From positions 129,911,960 through 129,975,959 of the forward strand of contig NC_058337.1 in the NCBI RefSeq assembly GCF_905475395.1: a DNA stretch of 64,000 nucleotides, given 5' to 3'. Shown here piece by piece: positions 46,991-57,421 of this stretch. How positions within the stretch are numbered: position 1 is the stretch's first letter; every line of letters starts with the position of its first letter. A program made the position numbers and the translations under genes. The notes beneath the pieces were generated by a model. It saw only the letters and a list, made by a program, of their open reading frames with translations. It did not search any database and had not been told where the DNA came from. This DNA is from Chrysoperla carnea (Eukaryota > Arthropoda > Insecta > Neuroptera > Chrysopidae).

Positions 46991-49491
46991 TTCATGCCGG
47001 GCTAAGTACACCTTCGAGAATGAAAAATGAAGATTTTAAAACTGCAGAACAAAAATTACACACTGAATTAATCATTAAAAACGAAATTGAAGTAGAAAAT
47101 GTTCCAATGGAATTTCAAGTAATTCACGTTATCAATAATCCTTTGATAATTAAAGATGACGATATGAAAATTGATCAAGATCATTTGATAATCAAAGATG
47201 AAAATGTTGATGAACAATCATTTATCTACAATCAAAGTAATTTACAAAATCATACAGGACTAGAAATTAAAAGGGATTTAAAAGAAAGTTTTCTAATGGA
47301 TCTGGCAAGTGGTAATTCTTGTATTAAAAGAGAATCATCGTTACACACGGAATTAATTTTAAAAGACGAAGATATTGAAGACAATCATAATAATTCGAAT
47401 GTTGATGAACAATCAGTTATCGATCGAAGTAATTTACAAAATCATGGATTAGAAATTAAAAAAGATTTAGAAAAAAGTATTCCAATGGATCTGGCAAGTG
47501 ATAATTCTTGTATTAAAAGAGAATCATCGTTACACACAGAATTAATTTTAAAAGACGAAGATATTGAAGAAGATCATAATAATTCGAATGTTGATGAACG
47601 ATCAGTTATCGATCAAAGTAATTTACAAAATCATGGATTAGAAATTAAAAGGGATTTAAAAGAAAGTTTTCAAATGGATCTGGCAAGTGGTAATTCTTGT
47701 ATTAAAAGAGAATCGTCGTTACACACGGAATTAATTTTAAAAGACGAAGATATTGAAGAAGATCATAATAATTCGAATGTTGATGAACGATCAGTTATCG
47801 ATCAAAGTAATTTACAAAATCATGGATTAGAAATTAAAAGGGATTTAAAAGAAAGTTTTCAAATGGATCTGGCAAGTGGTAATTCTTGTATTAAAAGAGA
47901 ATCGTCGTTACACACGGAATTAATTTTAAAAGACGAAGATATTGAAGACAATCATAATAATTCGAATGTTGATGAACAATCAGTTATCGATCGAAGTAAT
48001 TTACAAAATCATGGATTAGAAATTAAAAGGGATTTAAAAGAAAGTTTTCAAATGGATCTGGCAAGTGGTAATTCTTGTATTAAAAGAGAATCATCGTTAC
48101 ACACGGAATTAATTTTAAAAGACGAAGATATTGAAGACAATCATAATAATTCGAATGTTGATGAACAATCAGTTATCGATCGAAGTAATTTACAAAATCA
48201 TGGATTAGAAATTAAAAAGGATTTAGAAAAAAGTATTCCAATGGATCTGGCAAGTGGTAATTCTTGTATTAAAAGAGAATCATCGTTACACACGGAATTA
48301 ATTTTAAAAGATGAAGATATTGAAGAAGATCATAATAATTCGAATGTTGATGAACAATCCTTTATCGATCAAAGTAATTTACAAAATCATGGATTAGAAG
48401 AAATTAATAAGGATTTAGAAGAAAGTGTTCCAAAAGGTCCTACAAATGATGACCTACGAATTAATAATGAATCATCGTTACGTAAGGAATTAAAAATAAA
48501 AGATAAAGACGTTGAAAAAACATACGAAAATTCTGATCTGGATAACCTGCAAACAGTAACCATTCAAAGTAATTTAAATAGTCCAAAACGTGATCAAAAA
48601 GGATGTTTTTCTTGTCATTTATGTAATAAAAAATTGACCACAAAATATGGTTTAAGTAACCATTATAGAATTCATAAAGGAGAAAAACCATATGCTGGCG
48701 ATTATCAAGAACGACCATTTTTATGTGATAAATGTGGTAAAAAATTTCTACGAAAAAGTCAACTAGAGAAACATGACGACTCGGTTCATTCAGATGAAAA
48801 ACGTTTTTCTTGTAATATCTGTGATAAAAAATATACCGGAAAATACACTTTGAGTATGCATATTAAACTTTTTCATACAGGAGAAAATCATAAATATTAC
48901 TCATGTGATATTTGTAATATAAAATTTAATTATAAATGTGCCTTGAATCGCCATAAACGTACTCATACGGGAGAAAAACCATTTTCTTGTAACATTTGTA
49001 ATAAAAAATTTGCTCAAAAGCATATTTTAATTGATCATAAATTTACTCATACAGGAGAAAAGACTTTCTTGTGTGATGTTTGTGATAAAAAATTTTCTAG
49101 ACGTTATACTTTAATTGCACATAAACAAACTCATACTCCTGAATCATTAATCAAAAAATTTTCATGTGATTTCTGTGAAAAAAAATTTAGGAAAAAAGGC
49201 ACTTTAATTACTCACAAACGACTTCATACAGGAGAAAAACCGTTTTCATGTGATGTTTGTGATAGAAAATTTACTACACTATATTCTTTAAATTCACATA
49301 AACTCGTTCATACAGGAAAAAAATCATTCTTCTGTGATGTTTGTGATAAAAAATTTAGCCAAAAACATCATGTTACTCAACATAAACGAAGTCATACGGG
49401 TGAAAAACCTTATGCATGCGATGTTTGTGATAAAAGATATTTCAAAAATCAAGATTTAGTCAAACATAAGAAAAAGCATGCAAACGATTAA
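46975..49491 (+). CDS. C2H2 zinc-finger protein with repeated acidic N-terminal half, 10 fingers
   Basis: A single-exon frame of 838 aa. Residues 1 to about 540 are acidic and mostly made of a 63-aa repeat with IKRESSLHTELILKDEDIE, NNSNVDE and SNLQNHGLEIK. The repeat holds motifs of the SUMO-consensus form (IKRE, LKDE). Ten C2H2 fingers follow from about residue 543 to the end; the first two are less regular and the rest use HTGEKPF-type linkers. The presumed role is a nuclear DNA-binding regulator; the target is unknown. The start at 46975 is the first ATG in this frame. The stop lies only 2 bp before a family B repeat, which must supply the 3' UTR. It is probably a tandem relative of the gene at 42965. 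Confidence 0.87.
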   Translation: MAKQIIHAGLSTPSRMKNEDFKTAEQKLHTELIIKNEIEVENVPMEFQVIHVINNPLIIKDDDMKIDQDHLIIKDENVDEQSFIYNQSNLQNHTGLEIKRDLKESFLMDLASGNSCIKRESSLHTELILKDEDIEDNHNNSNVDEQSVIDRSNLQNHGLEIKKDLEKSIPMDLASDNSCIKRESSLHTELILKDEDIEEDHNNSNVDERSVIDQSNLQNHGLEIKRDLKESFQMDLASGNSCIKRESSLHTELILKDEDIEEDHNNSNVDERSVIDQSNLQNHGLEIKRDLKESFQMDLASGNSCIKRESSLHTELILKDEDIEDNHNNSNVDEQSVIDRSNLQNHGLEIKRDLKESFQMDLASGNSCIKRESSLHTELILKDEDIEDNHNNSNVDEQSVIDRSNLQNHGLEIKKDLEKSIPMDLASGNSCIKRESSLHTELILKDEDIEEDHNNSNVDEQSFIDQSNLQNHGLEEINKDLEESVPKGPTNDDLRINNESSLRKELKIKDKDVEKTYENSDLDNLQTVTIQSNLNSPKRDQKGCFSCHLCNKKLTTKYGLSNHYRIHKGEKPYAGDYQERPFLCDKCGKKFLRKSQLEKHDDSVHSDEKRFSCNICDKKYTGKYTLSMHIKLFHTGENHKYYSCDICNIKFNYKCALNRHKRTHTGEKPFSCNICNKKFAQKHILIDHKFTHTGEKTFLCDVCDKKFSRRYTLIAHKQTHTPESLIKKFSCDFCEKKFRKKGTLITHKRLHTGEKPFSCDVCDRKFTTLYSLNSHKLVHTGKKSFFCDVCDKKFSQKHHVTQHKRSHTGEKPYACDVCDKRYFKNQDLVKHKKKHAND
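47311..48444 (+). repeat. coding minisatellite, 189-bp unit, six copies
   Basis: The anchor TAATTCTTGTATTAAAAGAG lies at equal 189-bp steps (units from 47311, 47500, 47689, 47878, 48067 and 48256). Units are nearly identical in DNA and differ mainly at IEDNHN/IEEDHN, DEQS/DERS and the KRDLKESFQ/KKDLEKSIP block, so variant types are shuffled between units. Length 189 is a multiple of three, so copy changes keep the frame. Degenerate half-units border the array. Confidence 0.9.
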
Positions 49492-49493
49492 TA

Positions 49494-50055
49494 TTTTTAT
49501 ACCATGTATATATGAAATATACATAGTATATTAAGTTTAGTCCCAAGTTTGTAACGCTTAAAAATAATGATGCTAGGAAAAAAATTTTGTCATAGGTGTT
49601 CATATAATCACCTAATTTGTCCATTTCCGGTTGTCCGTCCGTCCGTCTGTGGACACGATAACCCAAAAACGAAAAAAGATATCGAGCTGAAATTTTTACA
49701 GCGTACTCAGGACGTAAAAAGTGAGGTCAAATTCGTAAATGAGCATCATAGGTCAATTGGGTCTTGGGTCCGTAGGATCCATCTTATAAACCGTTAGAGA
49801 TAGAAAAAAAGGTTTTAATATAAAAAATGTTCCTTATCAAAAAATAAACAACTTTTGCTTGAAACATTTTTTCGTAAACATCACTGTTTACCCGTGAAGG
49901 CGCCAATTAGGCGGAAACTTTACAATATGTACTAAACTTGATTATCAGTTATGTATGTGTCACATGTTTGTATATGTAATGCGATAAAGAAATCAACACT
50001 GACTATGCATGGTATTTCAACAATTAACTCAGTCAATTGTTTGTTTTCACTTGTT
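49494..50055 (+). repeat. interspersed family B, copy 5 (near full length)
   Basis: About 562 bp with the same block order and ends as copy 4, here with the complete GTAAACATCACTGTTTACCC block. It starts 2 bp after the ZNF2 stop codon, so the transcript 3' end must lie in or beyond it. Non-coding. Confidence 0.8.
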
Positions 50056-50544
50056 TTTATTGATTTTTTGGGTTGATTCAAACGTAAACAAAAAATTTAT
50101 ATTCATGTACTTGGGCTTTTCTTTATAATATTATTAAATTAAATAAATATTACATATAATTTCTATGCTTTATTCGTTCCTAAATTAAAAAAATAGCCAT
50201 TGAAATCCCGCTCTCACGTTATTCTACATCCTATATACAAAAAATCCCAATTCCGTATCCGTTTCCATAGATGTCGGGAGGCAGGAATATGGCAGAAATG
50301 TTCTGCCACGACTAAGAGAAGCAATTGATACTCAGTTTAGGCTATGCTGTTTATAACTGCAACTTTGAAATCGATTTAAATTAAGTTTTTTTTATTTATT
50401 TAAGGTAACCTTAACAATTTCAGCACCACCTTTGGAGTATCGACAGAATTTAAACGATGAAAACGCGTATTCTTGTCTACGTTTCTTAAGAAACGTAGCG
50501 GAATTGCTAACTTTATCATGTAACAATATTATGATCAGAAAATA

Positions 50545-50903
50545 TTTTTCAAACAAAAGTTGTTTATTCTTTTAAAAAGAGCTTGTTTTTATATTTTTTA
50601 CAAGGTGGGTTATGGGTTATACATACCCAAGACCCAATTGACCTATGCTTTTCATTTACGAACTCAACCTCACTTTTTACATACTGAGCCCGCTATACAA
50701 ATTCCAGCTTGACATCTCTTTTCGTTTTTGCGTTATTGTGTTAACGGACGGACAAGCAATCGGAATTGAACTTTTTAGGTGCGATTTTATGAACACCTAT
50801 ATCAAAATTTTGTTATTAGCATCAATATTTTTAAGCGTTACAAACTTGGGACTAAACATATGGTACCTTAATATGTTTAATAAATACGCATGGTATAAAA
50901 ATA
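50545..50903 (-). repeat. interspersed family B, copy 6 (subfamily with CGATTGCTTGTCC)
   Basis: Read on the minus strand it starts near 50903 (ATACCATGCGTATTTATT) and runs through GTTTAGTCCCAAGTTTGTAA to TTGTTTGAAAAATATTTTC. It differs from copies 4 and 5 in reading CCGATTGCTTGTCCGTCCGT where they read CCGGTTGTCCGTCCGTC, a variant shared with copy 8 (59226). It therefore belongs to a second subfamily. The remaining gap up to the Gen start (51291) has only a short palindromic CGAACTAGTTCG near 50948. Confidence 0.65.
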
Positions 50904-51290
50904 AGTTTATAAATAAAATCTAAGGAAGTAAGAGCGAATGTTACGACGAACTAGTTCGCACAGTCCATCGAAAAGAATGCTCTTGGAACTAGTTTGTTCG
51001 CGAACTACACAAACCCTATATTTTGCATAAGTACCATCTCAAGGTAACGGGTATTGAGTGTTACCTCTAGTAAGGGCAGAGTTCAGAAACCGATATATTC
51101 TCTGGCAGAGTCTATATCAGTAAAGTAAAGGACTAGAATCTAAGTGGGTTTTCTCTCTAACCTCCTTAAGGTTAAGTAGGTGTAGCGCCGGCGCATTATT
51201 TGACAGTTAATTCAAACGTTTTTGAAAGTTATGAAACTTCAAAAACTTGTAAAGTTGTTTACGAAATGTTTTGAAATGAAATAATATAAA

Positions 51291-54200
51291 ATGGGGGTGA
51301 AGGAATTATGGAGTTTATTAACACCCTTTTGCGAGAAGAAACCTTTATATGAATTAGAAGGTAAAACAATTGCAATTGATCTAGCTTGTTGGGTTTGTGA
51401 AGCTTTAACGGTTGTCGAATATAACGTACAACCACGATTTTATGTACGGTAAGCTATTTTTAAAAACTTTTATTTTTAATTAATCGGGCCACTTAAATAT
51501 ATGCAGAATAAAATGCTCTACTTCGTCAAAATCAGTTAGGTAGTTCTGGGAAAATATTCCGTAAAAACATGTACGAAAAAGTAGAGAAATTTTGAAAATA
51601 CCTATGTTTAAGGAATCTATATTTTCGAACTCATCATCTATTATTGCTTGGAGTTCATCCGGTATTTGTTCTCGATGGAAAAGCACCAACATTAAAATAT
51701 GATACAATCGCAGCACGAAATGAAATTCAATTTAAAGGAGCACGACCTCGTAAACCAAATGCAAATAAAGTGGCAAAAGATCCAAAGGATCGTTCACGGT
51801 TTAATTCAGTTTTAAAAAAAGTAAGAAATTTGAATTATTTTCGGTAAAGAAATAATTATAGATTCTTTCAAAAACTTTTAGTGTGAAGAATTATTTAATA
51901 TTATGGGAATAAAATGTGTCCATGGTTGGGGCGAAGCAGAAGCGATGTGTGCATATTTGAATGAAGATAAAGTAAGTTGATATTCCAATAAAATTGGGTA
52001 ATTTTACTAAAAGTCATTTTGGAATGTTGTTTTTTTAGTGCCCAAAAAAGTTAACTCAAAATTTTTGTATAGTTTGTAGATGGTTGTATAACTCAAGACT
52101 CAGATTGTTTTGTATATGGAGCTCAAATTGTATTTAGGAATTTTTCTTTATCTCAACAAGGTGCTACTGCTAATAAAGGAGGTTCTGTTGATGTTTATGA
52201 TATTCGAAAAGTCCCAAGTAAGTATAACGTTCGGTATTCGGTTCTGTTAATTTCGAGTTCGCTTAATTTTTATATTTTTAATTCATTGTTTACACCGTTA
52301 TAACAAAATAAAACATATAAATACTGCTTAAAAATGCTGTATTTAAGTGTCCTAAATTATTTAAAATACATTATAATTTTGATATATTTAAACGCAGTTT
52401 TTTGGCGCTCTCTGTTGATGACGTATAAGTACGTGATCTGTCAATTGGTGACAGTTCAATGTATAATTTACACTTTAAAAAAATGAATTTACAACACAGA
52501 ATTTACACTCGTTATTATTAAGTTTTCTAATAGAAAGCCGTAGAATAGTATAATTTAATGAAATACCATATAAAATGTAAGTAATTAATATCATACAGTA
52601 TGTCAACAAATTTTGACAAGCCCGTACTTTGATGTCATGTCCGTATAAAAATTTGAATTTCCGTTTTAGAAATTTTTAAATGCTCTCACTGAATTTGTAC
52701 TTTTATTAATTAATTTTAAGTAATTAAAAAGATATGAATTACTAAAATAATGGTTTAGTTGAAATGTCCAGTCATTAAGATTACGGAAGTAAAATATTTG
52801 AATCAAATTTAAATTTCATGAATATTCCCTATTATGAATTTTTTTACAGATTTGGGTAGAAATAAAATGGTTGCACTTGCCTTATTATGTGGCTGTGATT
52901 ATAATGCAGGCGGTGTAAATGGAATCGGCCGTGATTCAACAATGAAGTTTTTAAATTGTTTTGGAGATGATGTTATTTTAGATCGTATTAAAAGTTGGAA
53001 AACTGACACAGAAAAATTTCGTCAAATAGAACGAGAAATTAATTCACCAGATATTTGTACGGCTTGTGGACATGCTGGTAAAGTTCAAAAACATACGAGA
53101 AATGGTTGTTTAGAATGTAAAACTCCTAGAGGCTGTGATTCTTCGACTTATAAGTAAGCAGTTTTAATATTAGAAAGGAAGGACCACGACAAATTTACAG
53201 AGAAATTGACCTCTAGAGGCCTCGTTCTACCCAATAATCATTTCAATGACTTTGGACATTTACTTAAGGAATTTCATGGCTAATTATCACCCGGCTTTTG
53301 ATTAAATTCTCAAAATAGGAGAAAACTATAAAGATCTAAGAGAAAGAAAAGACATGAAGCTAATTCTATTACTAACAAGTGAAATTTACGGAAACCTAAA
53401 TTCGCACTCGAAACATATCTAAGAAAACCCTCCATTAAATTATCTTTTTCCATGGACCCTTCTCCTAGCTGTACCGATTTTGAAGCTCATCGTTTATTTT
53501 TTAGTTGTTCGTGTACGGAACTCTAAATGCGCACTTGAAAAATAGTTAAGAACACTCTCCATTAAATTACCTTTCAAACGACACAAAAAAATCATATTTG
53601 TTCATTCGTTTAGGCGCTACGATGTCATAAACAGACAGACACATACACACATATAGCGGTCAAACTTATAACACTCCTTTTTTTGGTTTGGGGGTTAAAA
53701 ATCGTGTTTAGTTAGAGAACTTTTGTTGTAGTTTTAATAAATTCAAGAAGTATTCTTATTTTAAATATTAAATTTTGACGAAAGTCTATTTTTCTTACAC
53801 ATTTTGCTGGATTCGTTAGCATTTTAGAATAAGTTTTTCTATTGTTATAGAGAAAAGCGATTATTAATGAAAAATGAGTTAAATATACGATCCAAGGCAT
53901 TACTGGACGATAATTTCCCGAATCAAGAATTGATAGATGAGTTTTTAATTCGTAAAGGTGAAATGCCAACTTCATTAGATTTATCATGGCGACAACCGAA
54001 CCTTGTATCTTTTGTTGTAAGTATGGAAAAAAATCACAATATTTATGATAATTCGTTAATATTTATCTTGTTTTTAGAAATATGTCGGGAAAATGATCGA
54101 TTGGCCAGAAATATACGCAATCGAAAAATTCTTACCATTGCTAACACGATGGCAATTATTAAATTATGAATATGTAAAAAATAATGCGCGAAATTTAAAA

Positions 54201-56072
54201 GGAGTTTTATTTCCTGATTTTATTACCAAAAAATGTAGACCTAAAGGTAATTGTTCAAACAATACTTTCTACTTCGATTAATTGAAAGCGCGCAGCCATT
54301 TTTAGTCAAATGATAAACCTAATAATTTTATCACTTCCAGGAATTGTAAGTTACGAAATTGTTTGGAAAGATAAAGATAATTATTTTCAAGATTTAATAC
54401 CGGACCATCAAATCAAAGAATGGATGGAACATAATAAAGAAGAGAATACTCAAAAAATTTGGTCTACAGTTGAACCAGAAAATTGGGTGGTAAAAGCTTA
54501 TCCAGAATTAGTACAAACGTTTTTAGATTCAAAAATAAAGAAGAAAAAGAAGCCAGGTATTGATAAAAATATTTAATTATAATGATAATACCTAAAAGGG
54601 GTATTCCAAAGGAGTCCCAAGGGACCATCTGTGCCCTCTTTGAAAAAACCTGTCACTCGAAGGCGAGATGTTTTCGGGAAAAATATGCTATTTTAAGCAG
54701 ACGAAACTATAGGATTTTACCTAGGCCCACGCTACACAGAAAGCCCATGACTTCTCCGCCGGGATTTCTCTCTGGATTGATGGATCTAAATTTTCGAACC
54801 CAAATCTGACACCCTGCAGATCAACAGAGATCCCCATGTAATTAAGATGGTAGTTCAATCGACAGTCTCCTGTCACTAGTCTCATCACTCTTCTCAACTG
54901 TGCTCTAATGAGTTTCAAACGAGCACATTCGAATGGTCTAGTTGTGGTTATACACAGTTTGGCTGCGCATGCCCTGCGCGAAGTCTCAGTAATCAAGATG
55001 GGCTTGTCGTAGCCATTCCCTGCTATGATAATGATTGGTTCAAGTGAAAGGGGCGTTGACATGACTCCTCTCGTACCAACAAATCTGTTGCTTCATTCTT
55101 TTTAACGGTAGAGTGGCCCGATACGCAGATCAATCTGACTGAGTTATTCAGTGCCAGGCGTTTCAGTTCCTCGAATCATTTAAAGTTCATCCTCGATTGA
55201 AATCTTGACGTCTCAAGGACCCGAAGGGCAACCTGACTATCTGAGAATATACTGATTTGTGCCCCACTATAACCTTTCATTTACAAATCGGGGTACCTCT
55301 CAGCATGACGAATATTTCTGATTGAATACCGTCGCATATTGACCAAGAGGAATCAATTCCTTTAAAAGAATATTAAATTTTTTTGGTTAACATTTACTTA
55401 CGTTTTATTTTCTTTTTTACAGAAAAAAGAAAAAAGGTTAAAGCATCGGATATCGATGAATTAAATGATTCATTGAACCATTTATGTGTTTCAAAAAAAC
55501 CAACAAAATCTGTAAAAAAAATAAATGAGTATTTTGGAAAGTTGCCACCGAACAACGATAATGAAAATCCTATCACAGAAATGATTGATGAATTAAATAC
55601 TTCATTAGGTCAACTCTGTGTTTCAAAAAAACCATCAAAATCTGTGAAAACTAAAAAATCTTTGAGAAAGTCATTATTAAAAAATAATCTTGAAAATAAT
55701 ATTCCAGATAAGGAAAATCTTGTTCCAAGTGAAGTAAATCATATTCAAGAATCCATTGATGAATTAAATGACTCACTGAGTCAGTTATGTGTTTCAAACG
55801 AACCAAAAAAACCGACAAAACAAATTGGAAAGTTTAAGTTTGTAAAAAGTATTCCGGTTTGTGAAAAACCTATTTTAGAGTCGAGAAACTCTGAAAATGT
55901 TGATAATCAACATGAAAATGACGATAAGACTGAAAAGTATTGTAAAAGTTTAGATTTAAATTGTTCAAATCTTTCAAATTTTGATGAAGACTCTGAATTG
56001 AATCTTTCTGAAATTGTTGAATCTATTGTTAATAAAGGAAGTTTAAATTTGCTACAGCTTTATAAAGCATGA
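51291..56072 (+). CDS. Gen: Gen: XPG/FEN-family Holliday-junction resolvase (9 exons)
   Basis: GEN1/Gen cuts Holliday junctions and flaps in the nucleus during recombination repair. Exons: 51291-51448, 51613-51820, 51882-51971, 52073-52217, 52850-53153, 53851-54016, 54078-54246, 54341-54556 and 55423-56072; all GT-AG; 701 aa. The XPG N domain starts MGVKELWSLLTP, with Asp30 in AIDLA. The XPG I domain has GWGEAEA (Glu140, Glu142), QDSD (Asp161, Asp163) and GCDY (Asp217), so the metal-binding acidic residues look intact. Four to five cysteines at about 270-296 (CTACGH, CLEC) form the small insertion known from insect Gen. The chromodomain-like part includes WRQPNLV and LTRWQ. The tail from about 495 is acidic/lysine-rich and holds three IDELN(D/T)SL..LCVS repeats. 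The exon 5/6 junction was set by frame (AA then A). Introns hold a MITE, a family A copy and a LINE. Confidence 0.93.
52264..52835. mobile_element. MITE copy in Gen intron 4 (left end missing)
   Basis: Close match to the 591-bp MITE at 39371-39961 from TTTTTATATTTTTAATTCAT to the right terminus ATATTCCCTATTAT. The outer left 30 or so bases with the inverted end are absent. Its right end lies only 14 bp before the exon 5 start at 52850. Confidence 0.75.
53385..53695 (+). repeat. interspersed repeat family A, copy 3, in Gen intron 5
   Basis: Same block order as the copy at 1895, with the first phrase again present twice (CGCACTCGAAACATATCTAA and GCGCACTTGAAAAATAG), then AAATTACCTTTCAAACGA, GGCGCTACGATGTC and AAACTTATAACACTCC. 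The paired structure in both long copies suggests that the family itself carries an internal duplication of about 120 bp. Confidence 0.6.
54716..55365 (-). mobile_element. LINE fragment with ribonuclease H domain, in Gen intron 8
   Basis: The minus strand encodes pieces of the ribonuclease H domain and tail found in Jockey/I/R1-group LINEs. ISIFSDSQVALRVL (catalytic DSQ-type Asp) and VSGHSTVKKNEATDLLVREE (H..NE.AD motif) are followed by VMRLVTGDCRLNYHLNYMGI. An in-frame stop (for example after RMNFK) interrupts it, so it is dead. The upstream polymerase is missing. It is antisense to Gen. Confidence 0.75.
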
Positions 56073-56295
56073 AACTTAATAATATAATTTTTTTTTTAAT
56101 TATTTGCACTTGAAATTATTGTGTACATGTTTTAAATTTCAGTTTATTATTTTACTGAAATTTTGTTCGCTCAATAGAAAATGAAAAAGTGAAACTGAAA
56201 GACAGGGATTGGCTGTGATTGAGTTCTGTCCTTAAAGCGATTTTTCTGCTGAACAAAGGTATTCTCACAAAATTTCATGATTTTGATCTTGTGTG

Positions 56296-57313
56296 GTTCA
56301 CTCCTTGGTAAAACTAGACAAGCTATGCTCGATGTAGGACGAGTTTTGGTTCAGTAGGTGCATGTACCTAGTCGACGCCATTTTAGCTTTTTCCCACTCC
56401 TGATTCAAATGTTGTAAAAAACATGAATACTTTTTGTGTGAACAATCCTTGTGTGAAAAATAGTTCCTGACAATAAATAAAAAATTAATGATTAATGAAC
56501 TTTTTCCGCCTCAGATTTTTCCAATTTTTAATATGTAAACAAAACATTGACCAATTTGACAGCTCAAATGGAATAGTGAAGGCGCTGAGTGCCTACAAAA
56601 AGATTCTTAAACTAGAACAAATTTGCAATTTTCTCATATATAATTATGTGGGATTTTCTTTCGTTAAGGGCTCGCTATCGACTTATAAACTAATAATGGG
56701 CCGGAAAAATGATGAAACTTAATACTTACAATAATGCTAATTTCGTTGTTATTTCATAAAACGTATTATTATGTGCATAACATTATAATATAGACCTTTA
56801 TAATGAGTACCTTAAAGTCCAAAAATAATTTTAATTGGCCAATGTACGGCCGTTTCAAACCAAGCGCTTTGCGCCGATCTTATGCATTATCATTTTTGTT
56901 TACAATTTTAATAATATCTCCGGTTCTATTGGTCCTACCAAGGCGAATAAAAAAAGGAAATATTTTTTTTTACATGTTTGAATAAAATAATATTTGTATA
57001 CTAAATTTCCAATAACTTAGGAGCTATGGCCGTATAAACAATTTATTTGTTTATAACAAATTTCCCCCCACTTTTAGCTATGAGCAAGCTGAAAATTCAG
57101 ATTCAGCGGGTCAAAATACGTCGATACAAAATAAATACACCCCTTGTTCGGTAGGACCTGTAAATGTATTCAAAACATACTCAGCGCCTACACTATAAAT
57201 AAATAAGCAATATGGCGCTGACTGGGTACTGTGCAAGAAAGTGAAAGAATGCCTCCATCCTACTCCTACCTACAAAAGAGCATACCTTGTCTAGTTCTAC
57301 CAAAGTTCACTCC
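56296..57313. mobile_element. 1000-bp element with inverted ends and 9-bp target duplication
   Basis: The element is 56305-57304, flanked by GTTCACTCC on both sides (56296-56304, 57305-57313). Terminal inverted repeats read TTGGTAAAACTAGACAAG at the left and CTTGTCTAGTTCTACCAAA at the right, and a weaker match goes on inward for about 80 bp more (GTACCTAGTCGACGCCATTT against the mirror of GTACCCAGTCAGCGCCATAT). No protein is encoded. It fills most of the gap between Gen and modSP. The 9-bp duplication suggests a non-autonomous MULE; the terminal sequence differs from that of the 45621 element. Confidence 0.75.
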
Positions 57314-57402
57314 AGATATCAAGTATTCTTAAAAAAATTTTCTAAATTATACATCATAGACATAGGAGTGAAATAAAGACTTCCAGTATAATTTTTCTAA
57401 AA

Positions 57403-57408
57403 TTTATT
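57403..57408 (-). terminator. possible poly(A) signal of modSP
   Basis: AATAAA on the minus strand, about 14 bp after the modSP stop codon. No other signal is close, but a 3' UTR this short would be unusual. Confidence 0.35.
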
Positions 57409-57421
57409 AATAATCGAAATA

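Noticed and set aside
54721-55062. Minus-strand open frame as a host gene nested in Gen
   Set aside because: Its LVTGDCRLNYHLNYMGI block and the RNase H motifs upstream show that it is a dead LINE fragment.
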